Shown piece after piece: positions 33,864 to 47,074 of a DNA stretch of 64,000 nt. The notes under the pieces were generated by a model. The model was not told where the DNA came from. It worked only from the letters and a program-made list of their open reading frames with translations, and did no database searches. Origin of the DNA: Calendula officinalis (Eukaryota; Streptophyta; Magnoliopsida; Asterales; Asteraceae); NCBI GenBank assembly GCA_963853835.1, contig OY970832.1, positions 23,740,208 to 23,804,207 of the forward strand. The letters run 5' to 3'. Position 1 is the stretch's first letter, and each line of letters starts with the position of its first letter. Both the position numbers and the translations under genes were made by a program.

Positions 33864-34857
33864 AATCTCTCAGGATTTCACAAAAAAAATGATTACCTTA
33901 AACATTTTCTTAGTTTTTTAACATAAGATATCATTAATTTTAATATTTCAAAAACATATTTATGCTCTTTAACTTATTTCTCATCCTTTGAGTTTGAATA
34001 TATAACTGGTATGCCTATTCTGTAGAACAAACATAATGGATACCTATCATGTTATGGTTGGCCGTCGACCACGCCAGATTTTAGCAGTTCTATTTAGTTC
34101 GCTCTATTTCAACCTCCTATTCTCAAGTTTGAAGGTATACCATGTTTTAGGTTTTATAAATGCCCAATGGCCGATTCTAAGGTTTATACATTATAAACCC
34201 ATTTCCTATTTGTTTATTGGGTTAGTGTAAAATTGTATATCAAATTATCAAGCTCAACGAAAAATGGGAACATTTGTTAGTGTATAATTATTTTTTGATT
34301 TATAAAGCTCTTCGTGCAAGATTTATTGTGTAACTGTGTATTAAAACTTTGTAAAGTGTTTAAATGTGTATTAAAGTAAACTAACATGGTACCCGCGTAA
34401 TGCGGCGGCGGGTACCCGGTGTAACTATATTTTGCGCCAAACATAGATGATCAATATTATATAACGCGGAAAAGTTTTCAAATGTGTAAACAAAATGATA
34501 CTAATCTTACATTGATCTTTCACAAAAGTAAAAAACATACATACCAATGGGGGATGCAAACGTGTTGACCAATCCTATAAGCCTGAAACGGATCGGGTTG
34601 ATTCAGATTTTGGGTTTTCGAAACCTACCAGCAACCCGAACATAAAAAGAATCAGGTTGGTCGGGTGTCTTATCAATAGTAAGCTTTGAAAATATTTTGG
34701 TTATTAGATTTAAGCTCTTTAAGTAATAATTTTTGTTTGTTGTATTCATTGATTTCCCTTGAAAAACAATAATACTGTGTGAATTTCAAAAGTTGAAATT
34801 AGTTCGTTAAGACAATACAGATTACTTTGAAGTTAAAACAATTGAAATATGTATAAT

Positions 34858-35584
34858 TAAAGTAATCAAGTAGTTGAAGTGGTTAACACACACCTAAGTC
34901 CAAAATGATCACGGGTTCGATTCTCTTAAGCTGCGTTTTTATTTTTATTTTGTCTTTTAAAGCATTTAGGCCTACTAATATTAGAAGGTCTTAAATATTA
35001 AGACTTTAAGACCTTCTAATATTACTAATAGATATTAATGCAGTCTTAAATAGCCAATTTAAAATTGGGAAGATGTCTCTAAATTTAATTACATTAATGT
35101 AGGAAAAAATAAAATGTAGGAAAAAAAGTCAATAATGGTAATGGTTTAAATCACAATAATGGTAGAAAAATCACAATAATGGTAACGGTTTAAATCACAA
35201 TGATGGTAATGGTTTAAATCACAATAACGGAAAAAATAAAACAAAGTATCAGTTAGATCAATCGGTTAACACTCAGTAAGTACTCGCAAAAGGTCTTGTG
35301 TTCGAATCTTGTAAGCAATATTTTTTTATTTTGTGGTGTTTAAGATGTTACCCAAAGTGAAAATAAGTTTAAGAACTTCTATACTTAGTAGTCATAAACT
35401 CTTTAATAAGTAGTAAGATAAGATATAGATTATATTTAGGAACGACGAAAGTATAACAAATCCTCTTTAGTTGAGATGGTAAAGCATGCAATTTCTATCC
35501 GCAAGGTTTTACGTTAAGAATCCTGTCGCGTGCATTTTATTTTGAGCTCCAAAATTAAGGTTTTACGTTCGAATCCTCTTTAGG
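34858..35584 (+). repeat. Cluster of tRNA-like modules and hairpin (copy 2)
   Basis: Duplicate of 22270-22996: modules at 34858-34928, 35248-35328 and 35448-35584, the 20-bp hairpin at 34976-35024, and the AATGGTAATGG repeat at 35118-35234. Confidence 0.45.
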
Positions 35585-35700
35585 AAGTCCTAAATGCTTT
35601 ATAGATAGTATAGATATAGTTGCTAGGCAACTCATTCTGCTAGACTAGAAACCATTTGGTACATACATACATAACTTATAGTATTAGATTAAGATACATA

Positions 35701-35890
35701 CATACCCAAGGCTTGTAGTCTAGTGGTATCCAAGAAGGATTTAAGGTGTTGCCATGACCTATTGGTCATGGGTTCAAGTCCCGTCGTGGACAAAAAGGTG
35801 GAAGGTTCGAGGGAAGGCATACTGCCCCTTGTGGATGTCACTGTCTAGACTCGAACCACTAACTTACGAACTAGCCGTTAAAAAAAAAAA
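35701..35890 (+). mobile_element. tRNA-derived SINE (copy 2)
   Basis: Duplicate of 23113-23302, with the same A and B boxes, poly(A) tail and 14-bp target duplication (35687-35700 and 35891-35904). Confidence 0.9.
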
Positions 35891-36217
35891 GATTAAGATA
35901 CATATTATCTAACTACAATTCTACAAACCCATATGAACATCATGACCTTATTATCATTAACAATAATCCACCTATTCCCAATTACATGCATCATGATCGA
36001 CCTTATCTTTTGTTCATTAAATTAATCAAGAGAAAGTAAAAACAGAGAATAAAGAGATTAGATTCAGTACCAATTTGTTTCAATTTGAAAGGGGTCTTTC
36101 GCATTTAATAACCCGTGGGATCAACCTGCATATTATATTCACACATATTCACACACTTAAAATTTTCTTATATATACGTCATAATTACTACAAATTGCTG
36201 TTATTTAATCAAACTTT

Positions 36218-36488
36218 GTTGATGTTTTTAGCAGTTTTTGCAGTAGTTTCTTATGCTTTTTAGCAGTTTTATCTGCTGTTTCTTTTTATCAACTTTTTGC
36301 TGCTGTTTGATCAAATTATGCCATTGTTTTAGCATTTTTTAGCAGCAGATTTAGGTAGTTTTTTGCAGCAGATTTAAGCAATTCTTTGCTGACTTTTTAC
36401 CAATTTTAGGTGATGTTTTTTAATCAAAATTTACCTCTACTTCTAAAATATTTTAGCAGTTTTTTGCATCAGATTTTAACAGGTTTTT
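36218..36488. repeat. Degenerate TTTAGCAG/TTTTTGCAGCAG repeat (copy 2)
   Basis: Duplicate of 23630-23900. Confidence 0.7.
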
Positions 36489-37842
36489 GGTGCTATGTTG
36501 TAGCTTTTATATTTGTAAGAATTGCTAAGTGATTGCAGTTATTTGTGTTAAAAAGTTTGCCATTAATAAACACCATATGGTGGCACATAAGAATCTTCCA
36601 TTGAAAACATGTGCCACTAAATGTAATTATTTAGTAGTGATTTTTATCTTATGTGATGTATACTTTGATGTTATTGTTTGTTTAGGACTGCGTCGAACAT
36701 AAAACTGAACAGTCACAGTAAAGACAAAGGAAAAAGAGAGGCATCATCAACAATATAATTGTCGAATCTCTCTTTATATTTTCTGGTTCAACAGATATTT
36801 TGAATTTCAAATATCTTCACTATAATCAACATCACATTCTTCAATTGTAGTAAAGTCTTTAGGGTTCGTTTGGTTTGCCGTAATCCTTCGTATTTGGAAT
36901 TTAATTTTATTACGGATGGATGTTTGGATGACTTTTTCTTCGTGATTCAATTACTATGTAATTATAAAATTACATCATTCATTGTACTTGAAATACTTAG
37001 CAAATACTTATGGAAGATAAGCTTCTTCCATAAAATCCAAACAAAGCCACTGACTACTACTTCCAAAAGATTTCTTTGTTTCTTTGATATACCATAGTTG
37101 ATGATACCAAAAAATAATTCCTTTGAAAGAATTGTAAGACCCTGGACCCACTTGGCACCAACATGGTAAAATATAATGTTATTAACAGAGAGTGTAAATC
37201 TAATACGACGCTATGTTATTTCTATAGTGGTTGATGATGACTTAACATATATTGATTTTGCAATTTTTCATAAAAAAATGGGTAAAGTAATATGAGTCAT
37301 GACTAGAGTTGATAGTCATAAATGACACAAGAGCATGATATATTGATGTCATAACATCAACTTTTTTATGGCATGCACAAGTCAAGTTCATATTTTACAC
37401 AAACTCAGCATACACAATTTATAATTTGAAGTGATGGTGTAAGTATCCTTGATGTAAACATTAACATAAATTGTAATTATATTTCTTAAATCTGTTCAAT
37501 GTAATTTTAAAGTGATTTTTTAGTACGTAGATAGCTATGTGTATGGTTCAAGAACCGAACCGAATCGAGATCGATAAAATGATTTCGATCGGATCACAGA
37601 TTGAACCGATGATTGAAAACTCAGAATGTTTCTTCGGATTTTCTTTTTTTTTTCCTCGGTTTTAAACCGGACCGAGAACCAATTTACATGAGAATTATAA
37701 CCAATAACAGAACCAACATAACTCAGATTCAATCGTATTGAATTTAGTCCGGTTCGATTCAACAATTGCACTGGTTATCAATCCAATTTGCACCGTGCTA
37801 TATGTAGATGGGAGATGGTGTAGGAAACTAGGAATGGCGTTT

Positions 37843-38152
37843 TGAGTTTTCACGCGTCCACCAAACACGCTAATAAAAGTAGCACAACGCTCCTCTTACT
37901 GCAGTTAAAACTAACGCGTCAACTTTATAACCAAATTTCCTCTTACCAATCAATTCATTCTCAATATATGTGCGCGCTCTTTCTATAATCCATTCATATA
38001 TACATACACACTCACATGATCGAGAATCGGAATCTGTAAATTATTTCCGCTCACTTGGATTTTCCATTAGGATTCACCGGATCTTATATACCGACTTCAA
38101 CCTCACTGTCAACGCCACAGTTGTTAACCTTCTTGCTTTTTTTTGTGTGAAG
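37843..38152 (+). promoter_or_regulatory. RDUF promoter and 5' leader (copy 2)
   Basis: Carries the same ACGCGT boxes and TATA-like site as copy 1. More than 7 kb of upstream sequence is also duplicated, so both genes keep the same proximal control region. Confidence 0.4.
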
Positions 38153-39268
38153 ATGTCCAGAACGATGTCGTTTTGGTGTTACAGATGCACACGCGTCGTC
38201 AGAGTAATGGCGGAACACGCCGTCGTGTGTCCTTATTGCGAGGGAGAATTTATAGAAGCTGTGGATTCTCACGCCCCTTCACCACCGGACTCTCGCCTAC
38301 GTTTTCCTACTGCCGCGATGTACATGCTTGGCAGTAACGATCGGCGGTCAGATGTGGGGTTACGACGCGCTGGCCGACGAAACGCCGGTGACAGGTCTCC
38401 GTTTAATCCGGTAATTGTTCTTCGTGGCGCCGGAGAGGATAATTCAGGCGGTGGAGAGAGAGCTTTTGAGCTGTATTATGACGACGGAGCAGGTTCGGGA
38501 TTACAACCTTTGCCGCCGACGATGTCATCGTTTCTAATGGAGTCAGGGTTTGACCGGTTGCTAGATCAGTTATCGCAGATAGAGATAAACGGATTAGGTC
38601 GGTCAGAACATCCACCGGCGTCGAAATCAGCCGTTGAATCGATGCCGTCGATTGAGATCTCAGACGCACAAATCAACAGCGAATTGCACTGCGCCGTTTG
38701 CAAAGAAGCATTCATTCTCGGAGCTGCAGCTCGTGAGATGCCATGTAATCACATCTACCATCCGGATTGCATTCTCCCATGGCTAGCTCTTCGTAACTCT
38801 TGCCCTGTTTGCCGCCACGAACTCGCAACAGATTTAACAAATTCAACTAACTCAAACAACCTAGAACAAATTGAAGAAGAATCTGCAACCGTCGGATTAA
38901 CAATATGGAGATTACCAGGCGGTGGATTCGCAGTCGGAAGGTTCACCGGCGGTAGTGGTGAGAGAGAGCTTCCGGTTGTGTATACAGAAATGGATGGTGG
39001 ATTCAATAACAGTTCAGGTACACCTAGGAGAATAATGTGGGAATCGAGAAGGAATAGGGCCAGAGGTGAAGGTGGATCCGGTAGAGCTTTTCGGAACATG
39101 TTCTCTTTCTTTGGGAGATTAAGGCCTAATTCGAATTTACACACAAACTCAAACGATTCATCGATGAACAGAAGCCGGAGTTTATCGAGTTCAGTTTTTG
39201 GTAGAATGAGAAGTAGACGAAACAGAACTTGGAATTTGGAGGAACAAAATACTGTATCCAGGTGGTAA
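38153..39268 (+). CDS. RDUF2: RING-H2 E3 ubiquitin ligase with zinc ribbon and DUF1117 (RDUF type), copy 2
   Basis: Identical in length and translation to 25565-26680: 371 residues from MSRTMSFWCYRC, zinc ribbon, RING-H2 with all eight metal ligands, DUF1117 and an Arg/Ser-rich tail. Because promoter, leader, CDS and 3' flank are all duplicated, both copies should be expressed alike if the duplication is real, which would double the dose of this ligase. Absence of any substitution means the copies have had no time to diverge, or that one is an assembly product. Confidence 0.92.
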   Translation: MSRTMSFWCYRCTRVVRVMAEHAVVCPYCEGEFIEAVDSHAPSPPDSRLRFPTAAMYMLGSNDRRSDVGLRRAGRRNAGDRSPFNPVIVLRGAGEDNSGGGERAFELYYDDGAGSGLQPLPPTMSSFLMESGFDRLLDQLSQIEINGLGRSEHPPASKSAVESMPSIEISDAQINSELHCAVCKEAFILGAAAREMPCNHIYHPDCILPWLALRNSCPVCRHELATDLTNSTNSNNLEQIEEESATVGLTIWRLPGGGFAVGRFTGGSGERELPVVYTEMDGGFNNSSGTPRRIMWESRRNRARGEGGSGRAFRNMFSFFGRLRPNSNLHTNSNDSSMNRSRSLSSSVFGRMRSRRNRTWNLEEQNTVSRW

Positions 39269-40214
39269 GAAAACTCAACTTCTGTAAATAAATTTGATTC
39301 CAATTTTGTTCAAAGGTGAACCCTGCATTTGTTGTTGGATTTGAAAGGCGTATATTTTGATTTTGTTCATTTGTAAATTTCTGCAAGCTCATTTTACCTG
39401 ATGTCAGAATATAATCATCTTAATTCATTACTTGTTCTCATTTGTGTATTATTTTTCTATTCAGTTTTGATTATGGGTTTGTTAATTAATTACAAATGGC
39501 TAGTGCAGAAGTTCGCAGAAAAGCCATTTTAAGCCATAAATTTAGTGGATTCTGCCAATAATAGTAGGATCTGATTCAATATATAAATTGTAGTAGTTGT
39601 TTCTTTTTAATAGTTTTTGTAGAATTATTGTTGCAAACAGGCAAATCTTTTTCTGGATTTACATGGAAAAGGTTGAAAATGATTGGTTCCACTTTCCAGA
39701 AAGTAGAACTGTGCAGGAATACCGGGAAAACGTTTGTCTTTTTATCTGTTTTTTCTTTTGTTAGCTTAATTTGAGGTCTTTTTATAATTTAGCAACAGAA
39801 TAATTATTTTACTTCCACAGAATCCCAATACAACTATGTACTTACAAAAACAAAAATACTTTATATGAATTTGCAAGCTCAATGTTTTGTTTGTAGGTTA
39901 AAATAATGTACTACTGTTACAGTTATGTATTGTAAATTTGTAAGAATACTATATTTAGATTTTTTCTTATTATAGTGATTGGAATGATACAAGTCATCAA
40001 ATACAAAAGTTAACCAAAAAGATTCAATGCTTTTGAATATAGGTCGATGATGTACGTAGATTAAAAACGAGATAAACATAAATTAGAAATTGTTAGATTC
40101 ATACTAATATCATGAATGACTCTTCTATTGATCGTTGATTCAACTAGTACTAATAATCATTGTGATTTTCCACTCAAATTCGGATTCTATGAATTGAGAA
40201 AGAATGAAATTTAA

Positions 40215-40531
40215 TACTACCTCCGTATCAAAATAAATGATACATTTGAAGAATTGTGGTTTTTGAGGCAAAAGATTAAAAAGTGGTTTAAATTAGATTA
40301 AAGTGGATAGTTAGTGGATAATGAGTCTAACTTCTTTGGAATGTAGTGATATTAATGATGTTTAAAAGTAAAAGTAAGGGTAAAAGGGTAATTTCACTTT
40401 ATTAAAGTAGATAGTTAGTGGAGAATGGGTCCCACTTTTTTACCAAATAATGTAAGTTTTGGAAGTGTATTACTTATTTTGTTCCACCCCTAAATAGAAA
40501 GTGTATCACTTATTTTGATACGGAGGTAGTA
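40215..40531. mobile_element. Stowaway-like MITE, intact (copy 2)
   Basis: Duplicate of 27627-27943. Confidence 0.9.
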
Positions 40532-40914
40532 TAATCAAAAACTGAATGTTAGAGTATCACAATAGAACACTAAAAGTCTAAAATAGATACATGATTTAGA
40601 ATGAGCCTTAAAAGACAAATGACATGAAAACTAGCCCACAAATATAGTCCAACAAACTAGAAAAAAATATAAAAATATAATAAACTCATAAAATGCAACA
40701 TTTTTTTCTTAAATGTTGCTTTGCAAGTTTCAATTTGACTTGTCTTGTGCATAAACCGATGTCCATTAGCTTAAGTTATGCCAATTTTAGCGAATATGTT
40801 TTACTTATATGATCTTGGACTATGCTGGAATTGCATCACTGCATCAGTCAAGTTTGAGCAATCATGCTTGTTTCTTAGCTTGTTAGATCCTATTTCAATA
40901 CGTATATTCTATTA

Positions 40915-41528
40915 TTAGCTACATAACCCGCCCGATGGGCGGGTATGCTCCAAAATTTAGTATGTAGAAAAATCACAACAAAGATTAATAATTTTACAAA
41001 TGACATAATAATGCTGTAGCTGTAATGATGAATTGGTAGAAAAATCGATACATTAAGAAATGTTACATAAAATTTACAAACGAAATAAGACTTCTTTGTA
41101 AACTACATTTGCTGTTGAATTAGTGTAATTCCCATCGATGTCACAACAAATGACCTTCAATCCCTTCTTGTTCTTAACTCGTGATACTGCCACATAAAGC
41201 TGGCCATGTGAGAATACCGGTTTTTGCAAAAACAACCCAACCTGAGACAACGTCTGGCCTTGACTTTTATTAATTGGAAAACTCACTTTTAACTTTGACA
41301 AAATATATAATAACTGGAGTTACCAATATAAAATACTTACTTGTGATGGAAGAAGAAGAAAAACCATCTAATTCAGATTCCACTACGATGCGTTTAATGT
41401 TTTCTGGTTGATTTTCATTGTTTTGTATAGTGATTTTTCTTTTTCCACCTTTTTTGGTATTCCCTTTCACAATATTCTCATCAAGGGCTGGATTAGTTTT
41501 TTCCATTCTATCTTTAAGTATAATATCT
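40915..41528 (-). mobile_element. Helitron remnant with helicase and RPA-like pieces (copy 2)
   Basis: Duplicate of 28327-28940: terminal hairpin and CTAA|T end near 40915, RPA-like exon at 41341-41526. Confidence 0.6.
41074..41301 (-). pseudogene. C-terminal piece of a PIF1/Helitron-type helicase (copy 2)
   Basis: Duplicate of 28486-28713. It has the same INKSQGQTL and YVAVSRV motifs and the same missing N-terminal domains. Confidence 0.8.
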
Positions 41529-42704
41529 GCAAATAGCATTGTTAAACATGTAAGTAGGATGCTAACATTCATAAAGCATATATAGAATACCCTCCTAAAT
41601 TTAAAGCACCATTTAAATGAATTTGAATTAAAAATAATAAGGGGCTCGATGACATGTGTTAAGTAAGTAAAAAGCCCGCCCATTTTTTCATTGTTAGATG
41701 AAATCTTATACATGGTAAAAATGACTTGAAACATTAAGTTATGTATAACGTTTAAAAAAATCATATTGTGTAAAAAAGCACCATGTTAAAAATATTTGAC
41801 GTTTGTGATATTCAATAATGGGCCGTTTTGAATAAAATGACAATGTTAAACAAAATATTCTACTGTTTTAAAAGTGTCGAATACATCCCAATCGCAAAGC
41901 CCACATCCATTTCACTAAACTGATTTCATGGGCAAATTTAACTAAAATAAATCGATGTCGGATTTAGGCGCTGGATGAGCAGAAACATAGAAAGTCAAAA
42001 TTGACGGAAATGAACGGAGTTAGGGGTTTGTTTCGGCGGTTCAAGATTGGTCTGGGTAAAAAAAATGCAAAACACACACTTATGTGTGTTTTTTCTTCGA
42101 CTTCTCTCTCTGTTAAGCGGGCTTTGACCACTCTCTTCGACGGTACATTTTCCGGTGATGACTTACGGCGGCTTTAGTTGCGATGGTGGTGGATCTGTAT
42201 GGATCTGCTGAGTGTCGCGTTTTGGACGTCGATTGTGCCCTAATTTCTAAGTTGCCGCTCTGTCCCCCAAATTTAACTTTGCGCCGGTGGTCTTCTCCGA
42301 TCAGGTGAATCCCTTTCTTCTTTTGGTGTTCTTCCTGTTCTTTTCCAGATCGATTCTGACCGGGTTAGAAGAAAACTGTGGGAATCAAACAATTTAGTTT
42401 GGACATTTTATTAAACTTTCAGTTTGAGTCGGGCCTAAGTTTACAATTCCTTTGTTGCTTGATTAAATCTCGAAATGTGAATTGCTTGTCTTAATTCGAA
42501 TTTGTATTTGATCTAATATAAATTAGGGTTTCAGTAAAAGGTATTACATATTGAGTTGGTCATTAGCATTTATGCATTATCATTGTATGAATTGTATGAA
42601 TTATATAGTCTGATTAAGGAATGCATAGTTTTAAGGATTTATATTGCAGACAATAAATAAAATTTAACCATAACCCTAAATTAGTCTGATTACCAATAAC
42701 CCTA

Positions 42705-43524
42705 TATTGCAGACAATTTCGAATACATAAAATTTAACCATAACCCTATATTGCAGACAATAAATAAAATTTACATTGTATGACAAAGTAATTTTATGAG
42801 TTGACTGGATACAGTTTGACTAATGCATATACTGTTTGACTGTAAAAGTCAATATAATTAAAATAGTTGCTTATTTAAATGTTAAAAGAATTTCAAAAAT
42901 AATTAAAACAGTTTGACTAATAAATGTTAAAAGAATTTCAAAAATAATTTCAAAAATAATTAAAACAGTTTGACTATTAAATGTTAAAAGAATTTCAAAA
43001 ATAATTTTATGAGTTAACTGGATATAGCAAGGACAGTTTGACTTTAAAAGTTAAACTCATCTGATTGGCCACGTTTCGTCTAATAAATTAATTTTTTTGA
43101 AATTGATATTTAGGTTGTGCGAGTTTGACTTTTACAGTCAACTAAGTTGCTGCATTGTGAGTACTGCTTGGTTGCTGAATATAGAGGGTTATATTGAAAA
43201 TAAAGCATGAAAGATAATATTGATCCTACCAAGGTATTATATGATCTCTTATATGATATGTTAATTACAAAGTAATATTGTTTACCATGTCATATGGTTT
43301 TTTAAAATCGTATGTATAAAATATTGTTTAACCGGATTTTAATAGTTTTTTAAGTATTCTATTATATGATATGTTAATTACAAAGTAATATCGTATGTAT
43401 AAAATACCTGTCAATTGAAGGCCTTTGTTTGTCTTTCAGAGTAAAATTTCCCTGCAAGATCGTCAAAAAGTATATCAACAACTTAGTATCTAAAATCATA
43501 TGAGGTATGAAGCGGAATTATTTG
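42705..43524. other. AT-rich flank between the duplication and the LTR element
   Basis: Contains TATTGCAGACAATxxATAAAATTTAACCATAACC-type repeats (from 42641 inside copy 2 to about 42775) and, at 42870-43015, two to three units of GTTTGACTAwTAAATGTTAA followed by AAGAATTTCAAAAATAATT. No gene seen. Confidence 0.5.
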
Positions 43525-44652
43525 TGTAACACCCGTATTTTTATAACATCATTTAAAATCATTTAAATACGCTTTTCTCAATAATAGACATGATGCTCAA
43601 AATACAGTTTAACAAAAACTTTAAAACCTTTATCAGAGTATACAAAATTACGGTGTCACCGAGTATATCAAAACCATAGGCAAGGGATCTACCTACGAGC
43701 TCCCGAGCTAAACATCTCTAGGTCACTTCTAGTGCAACCTTCTACCACTTCAAACCTGTACCTGAGTACACAGCCATAAAACAAACGTAGTACGTGAGAC
43801 AAAATAGTCTCGTGAGATACATGGGTTTTAGACCCCAATTAATAATAATCATTTCATAAATATATAAAAGCATATATATACGACATCAATACCGTCTAGT
43901 CACCCTATTGTGACCCTATCAATTCTTGCTCTCCTAGCAATCATATCTAACTATCAGGTTGCCCCCGAACTAGCTAGAAGCACAAACATACCTAATACAT
44001 AAACATATATGTACTAGAATCACATTAACTTACTAACCGAAATCCATCGCCATTAGTAAGCTTCACATTGACTTATTAACCGAAATCCATCGCCATTAAT
44101 AAGTTTCACATTAGCTTATTAACCGAAATCCATCGCCATTAATAAGCTTCAAGATACCGGCAAGACGGATTCGCCCAATCTACCGATACCTGCCTTACTC
44201 GCCGGAATACGTCCAGTTAGCAAGACTACTAACGTGGATGAGTCGATGTGAATCCACCCAACTGCCCCTCATTCCACACCTCATGACCGGGGGTCCCCCG
44301 CGTCATCACATCATCTCATTCCTATCATAACTCAACAGTTATTTCAATCAAAGCCTTCGGCTATCACATAAATCATCAAACAAGTTAGTTATCTAATAAT
44401 AACTATATATAATTAGTCCAACATAGAGTGAACGTACATGTATGGTCCCGTGGACCCGATCTTTAACATCTCACACATACTTCTACATCTATGAACCCTA
44501 GGAGGTTCATACTCACTTATTTCATAAGATACATTTCTTATTTTATTGTCATCATAATACTTTATCTCTTCTTTGACTATAATACACATTTATTACTAGT
44601 CACATCATATTCAATTTCATATATATTCGTTCTTCACTTTTATTAGTAAATT

Positions 44653-47060
44653 TGTAACACCACAATCTAGAGCCATTTTTTTTTATTTTAAAAATGCATA
44701 CGGAAGCGAATTTAGGAAAAGCCATAACTCCTACTTATTACACAACATAAAAACTTTACATATTAACCAAATGTATATAAAAACATTTAAAGGTGTTACT
44801 AAAACAGGCTCGACCCGGTATACAAAATCAGAGTGCGGTCAAACTTCCAAAACCGACTGTAGTCAAGCTAAAACCACAACCTGAAAAGAGTCAACAAATG
44901 AGGGATTAGCACACAGCTAAGTGAATAGAAATAACAATCAATTTGCATAACCACAACAAATTAAAGACAAGAGAAATCAATCTGGAAACCCGTCCAAACT
45001 TCCACAAGCAATTGGACGTTATGAGAGTATCGGCGGACTTGCAAAGTACCTACAACTGTTGTTGGCCGAACAACAGTTTACCGATGGCCACTTTACTCAT
45101 TAGCACGGTACTCACCCCTAACGGAACACATCTGTAGGAGTCCGAGCACCCCATCCAATAGTAACGAAGTCTAGCCAAACCCACTCATAGCTAACCTCTA
45201 GAAAAAACATGTGCACATACTACCATTAACAATCCCACAATTAATGGTATCACCGGAAAATTTAAGAAAAACCAAGAAAAATGAATTTTCCCAAAATCAG
45301 CCAAGATAGCGCCGCTATCCGGAGATAGCGTCGCTATCTTCAGGAGATCGCGTCGCTATCCAAAGATAGCGCCGCTATCTGCCAAAAGATAGCGTCCTCT
45401 ATCTCAAACCCAGACGCTATTTCGAGTCGCTGTTCAAATTTTCCAAACACGAAGCATAGATAGCGTCGCTATCTTAGAGATAGCGGCGCTATCTCCCCAG
45501 ATCAGCTAAAAATGCTGCATTTTCTCCTACAAGTCTACCATACCAAAACCTTTGTACATCACACAAGAAGAAGGTTAAATCCACTCACCTTTGCTTCCCT
45601 TTGGTACCGAGCTCAGTAATCTTATATCACTGAGGCTCCTTCCCTTTTCCTGTACAAAATGAATACCGAATTAGTCACCCGAAATCACCAAATGTTTAAT
45701 AAGTAATACAAGCTTAAGGCCACATATTGCAACCATAACTTACAACCAATTACTTATATTTTCACACTTAACCAATACTAAAGTCTAACACTTCATTAAG
45801 TCAATTCATTAGTCAATTTAACCAATTTGCACACTAGGCCCAAACGGGTCAAAACAACAATAATAAGTCGGGAATGCACACAACATTATCCAGTGAGTTA
45901 GACTACATGATCAACATCAAAATTACATAACCAACATACTTCTTGCATCCAATTGCAAGTATTACCAACTTTGACCTTATTTAGGTCAAATAGCACCAAT
46001 TGTCAAACAAACGGGTCAAGACCCGAAATCAACACAATCAACCTTACAATTCATTCAACTAACACATAAATGACATAAAATTGACAATTAAACTTCACAA
46101 GCCATACAAGACTAAAGTCAACTCCCAGGTTTGACCAAAGTCAACAATCTACAATTTTAGCTAGTTATGACCAAAATTCCATCTAGCCAAACACTACCAT
46201 TTCTTAGGCATTATCTCAATAGTTAACTAGTGATCTTCTTAACAATTACCATTCTAACATGCATAATTCAACTAACAAAACTTTCAAGAACACCAAAATA
46301 CATAATTCACCAAATTTTGGAGGAAACCATCTTCTTCCTAAATCCACCATTGATGGAGCTTTATGAAAGCTTCACCAAATGAGCTATAACTAACAACAAT
46401 TCACACATTACTTGTAAGAACTCAATTAGACACCAAAACATGCATCAATTTTGGATCTCCAACAAGATTTAACAAAAACTTCATAAAAACCCACTAACTC
46501 AAGAACCCTAGTTCATCCATGCATCAAGAACATGAAACCCTAGCCAATGAAGGAGAGAACTCACTTAGTTTTGCTTCTAGATTCCAAAAATCACAAGGAG
46601 AAGGCAAGAATTTCAAGGTTTGATCTTCAATTTTGGGAGAAAAGCTTCAAAAGTGTGTGTGTTGAGTGTGTGTGTCGTGTACAGACAAGAGAGCAAGAGG
46701 GAAAGACCAAATTTGACATCTGCTCTAAACTAAACACGTACACCCCTCCTTCCCACACAGATACTTTCATTTAAATGCAGTACAGGTTATTAGGTTCGCA
46801 GATAATTAATTTAGACCTAACTAACTCCAATTTTAACAACGAAGATATTTTTAGAACCCCGGTTCAGAAATGAACCCAAATATGTAAAAATCATTTTAAC
46901 ATTTAAATATCTCAGTTTTACTAATTTTTAACCCCATGGTTAAAATACAATTAATTCAGATAAATCAAATAAAATCATATAAAATAATAAAATAATAATC
47001 AATAAAATATTACTTACCAAAAGTAATAAAATATTATGGGTCGGGTCTCAGGATGTTACA
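44653..47060 (-). repeat. Left (3') LTR of the nested element
   Basis: A 2,408-bp LTR with a cluster of GATAGCGnCGCTATC palindromes at about 45304-45500. Short frames inside it (for example 46547-46774) recur in the other LTR and look non-coding. Confidence 0.93.
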
Positions 47061-47064
47061 AATA

Positions 47065-47074
47065 TCCCCTCCTT
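47065..47074 (-). other. Polypurine tract of the nested element
   Basis: On the minus strand AAGGAGGGGA sits just before the 3' LTR, the usual primer site for plus-strand DNA synthesis. The pol stop codon overlaps it. Confidence 0.75.

Larger units (their letters stand above)
30117..42704 (+). repeat. Tandem duplication, copy 2 (12,588 bp)
   Basis: Same content and order as 17529-30116, each feature shifted by 12,588. Homology with the end of copy 1 runs to 42708 (TATATT), after which the unique sequence GCAGACAATTTCG follows. The 4-bp overlap TATT means the exact breakpoints can slide by up to four bases. Confidence 0.97.

Noticed and set aside
46547..46774. 75-residue frame repeated at 53866-54093
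   Set aside because: Lies in both LTRs of the nested element with no recognised domain; treated as LTR sequence.
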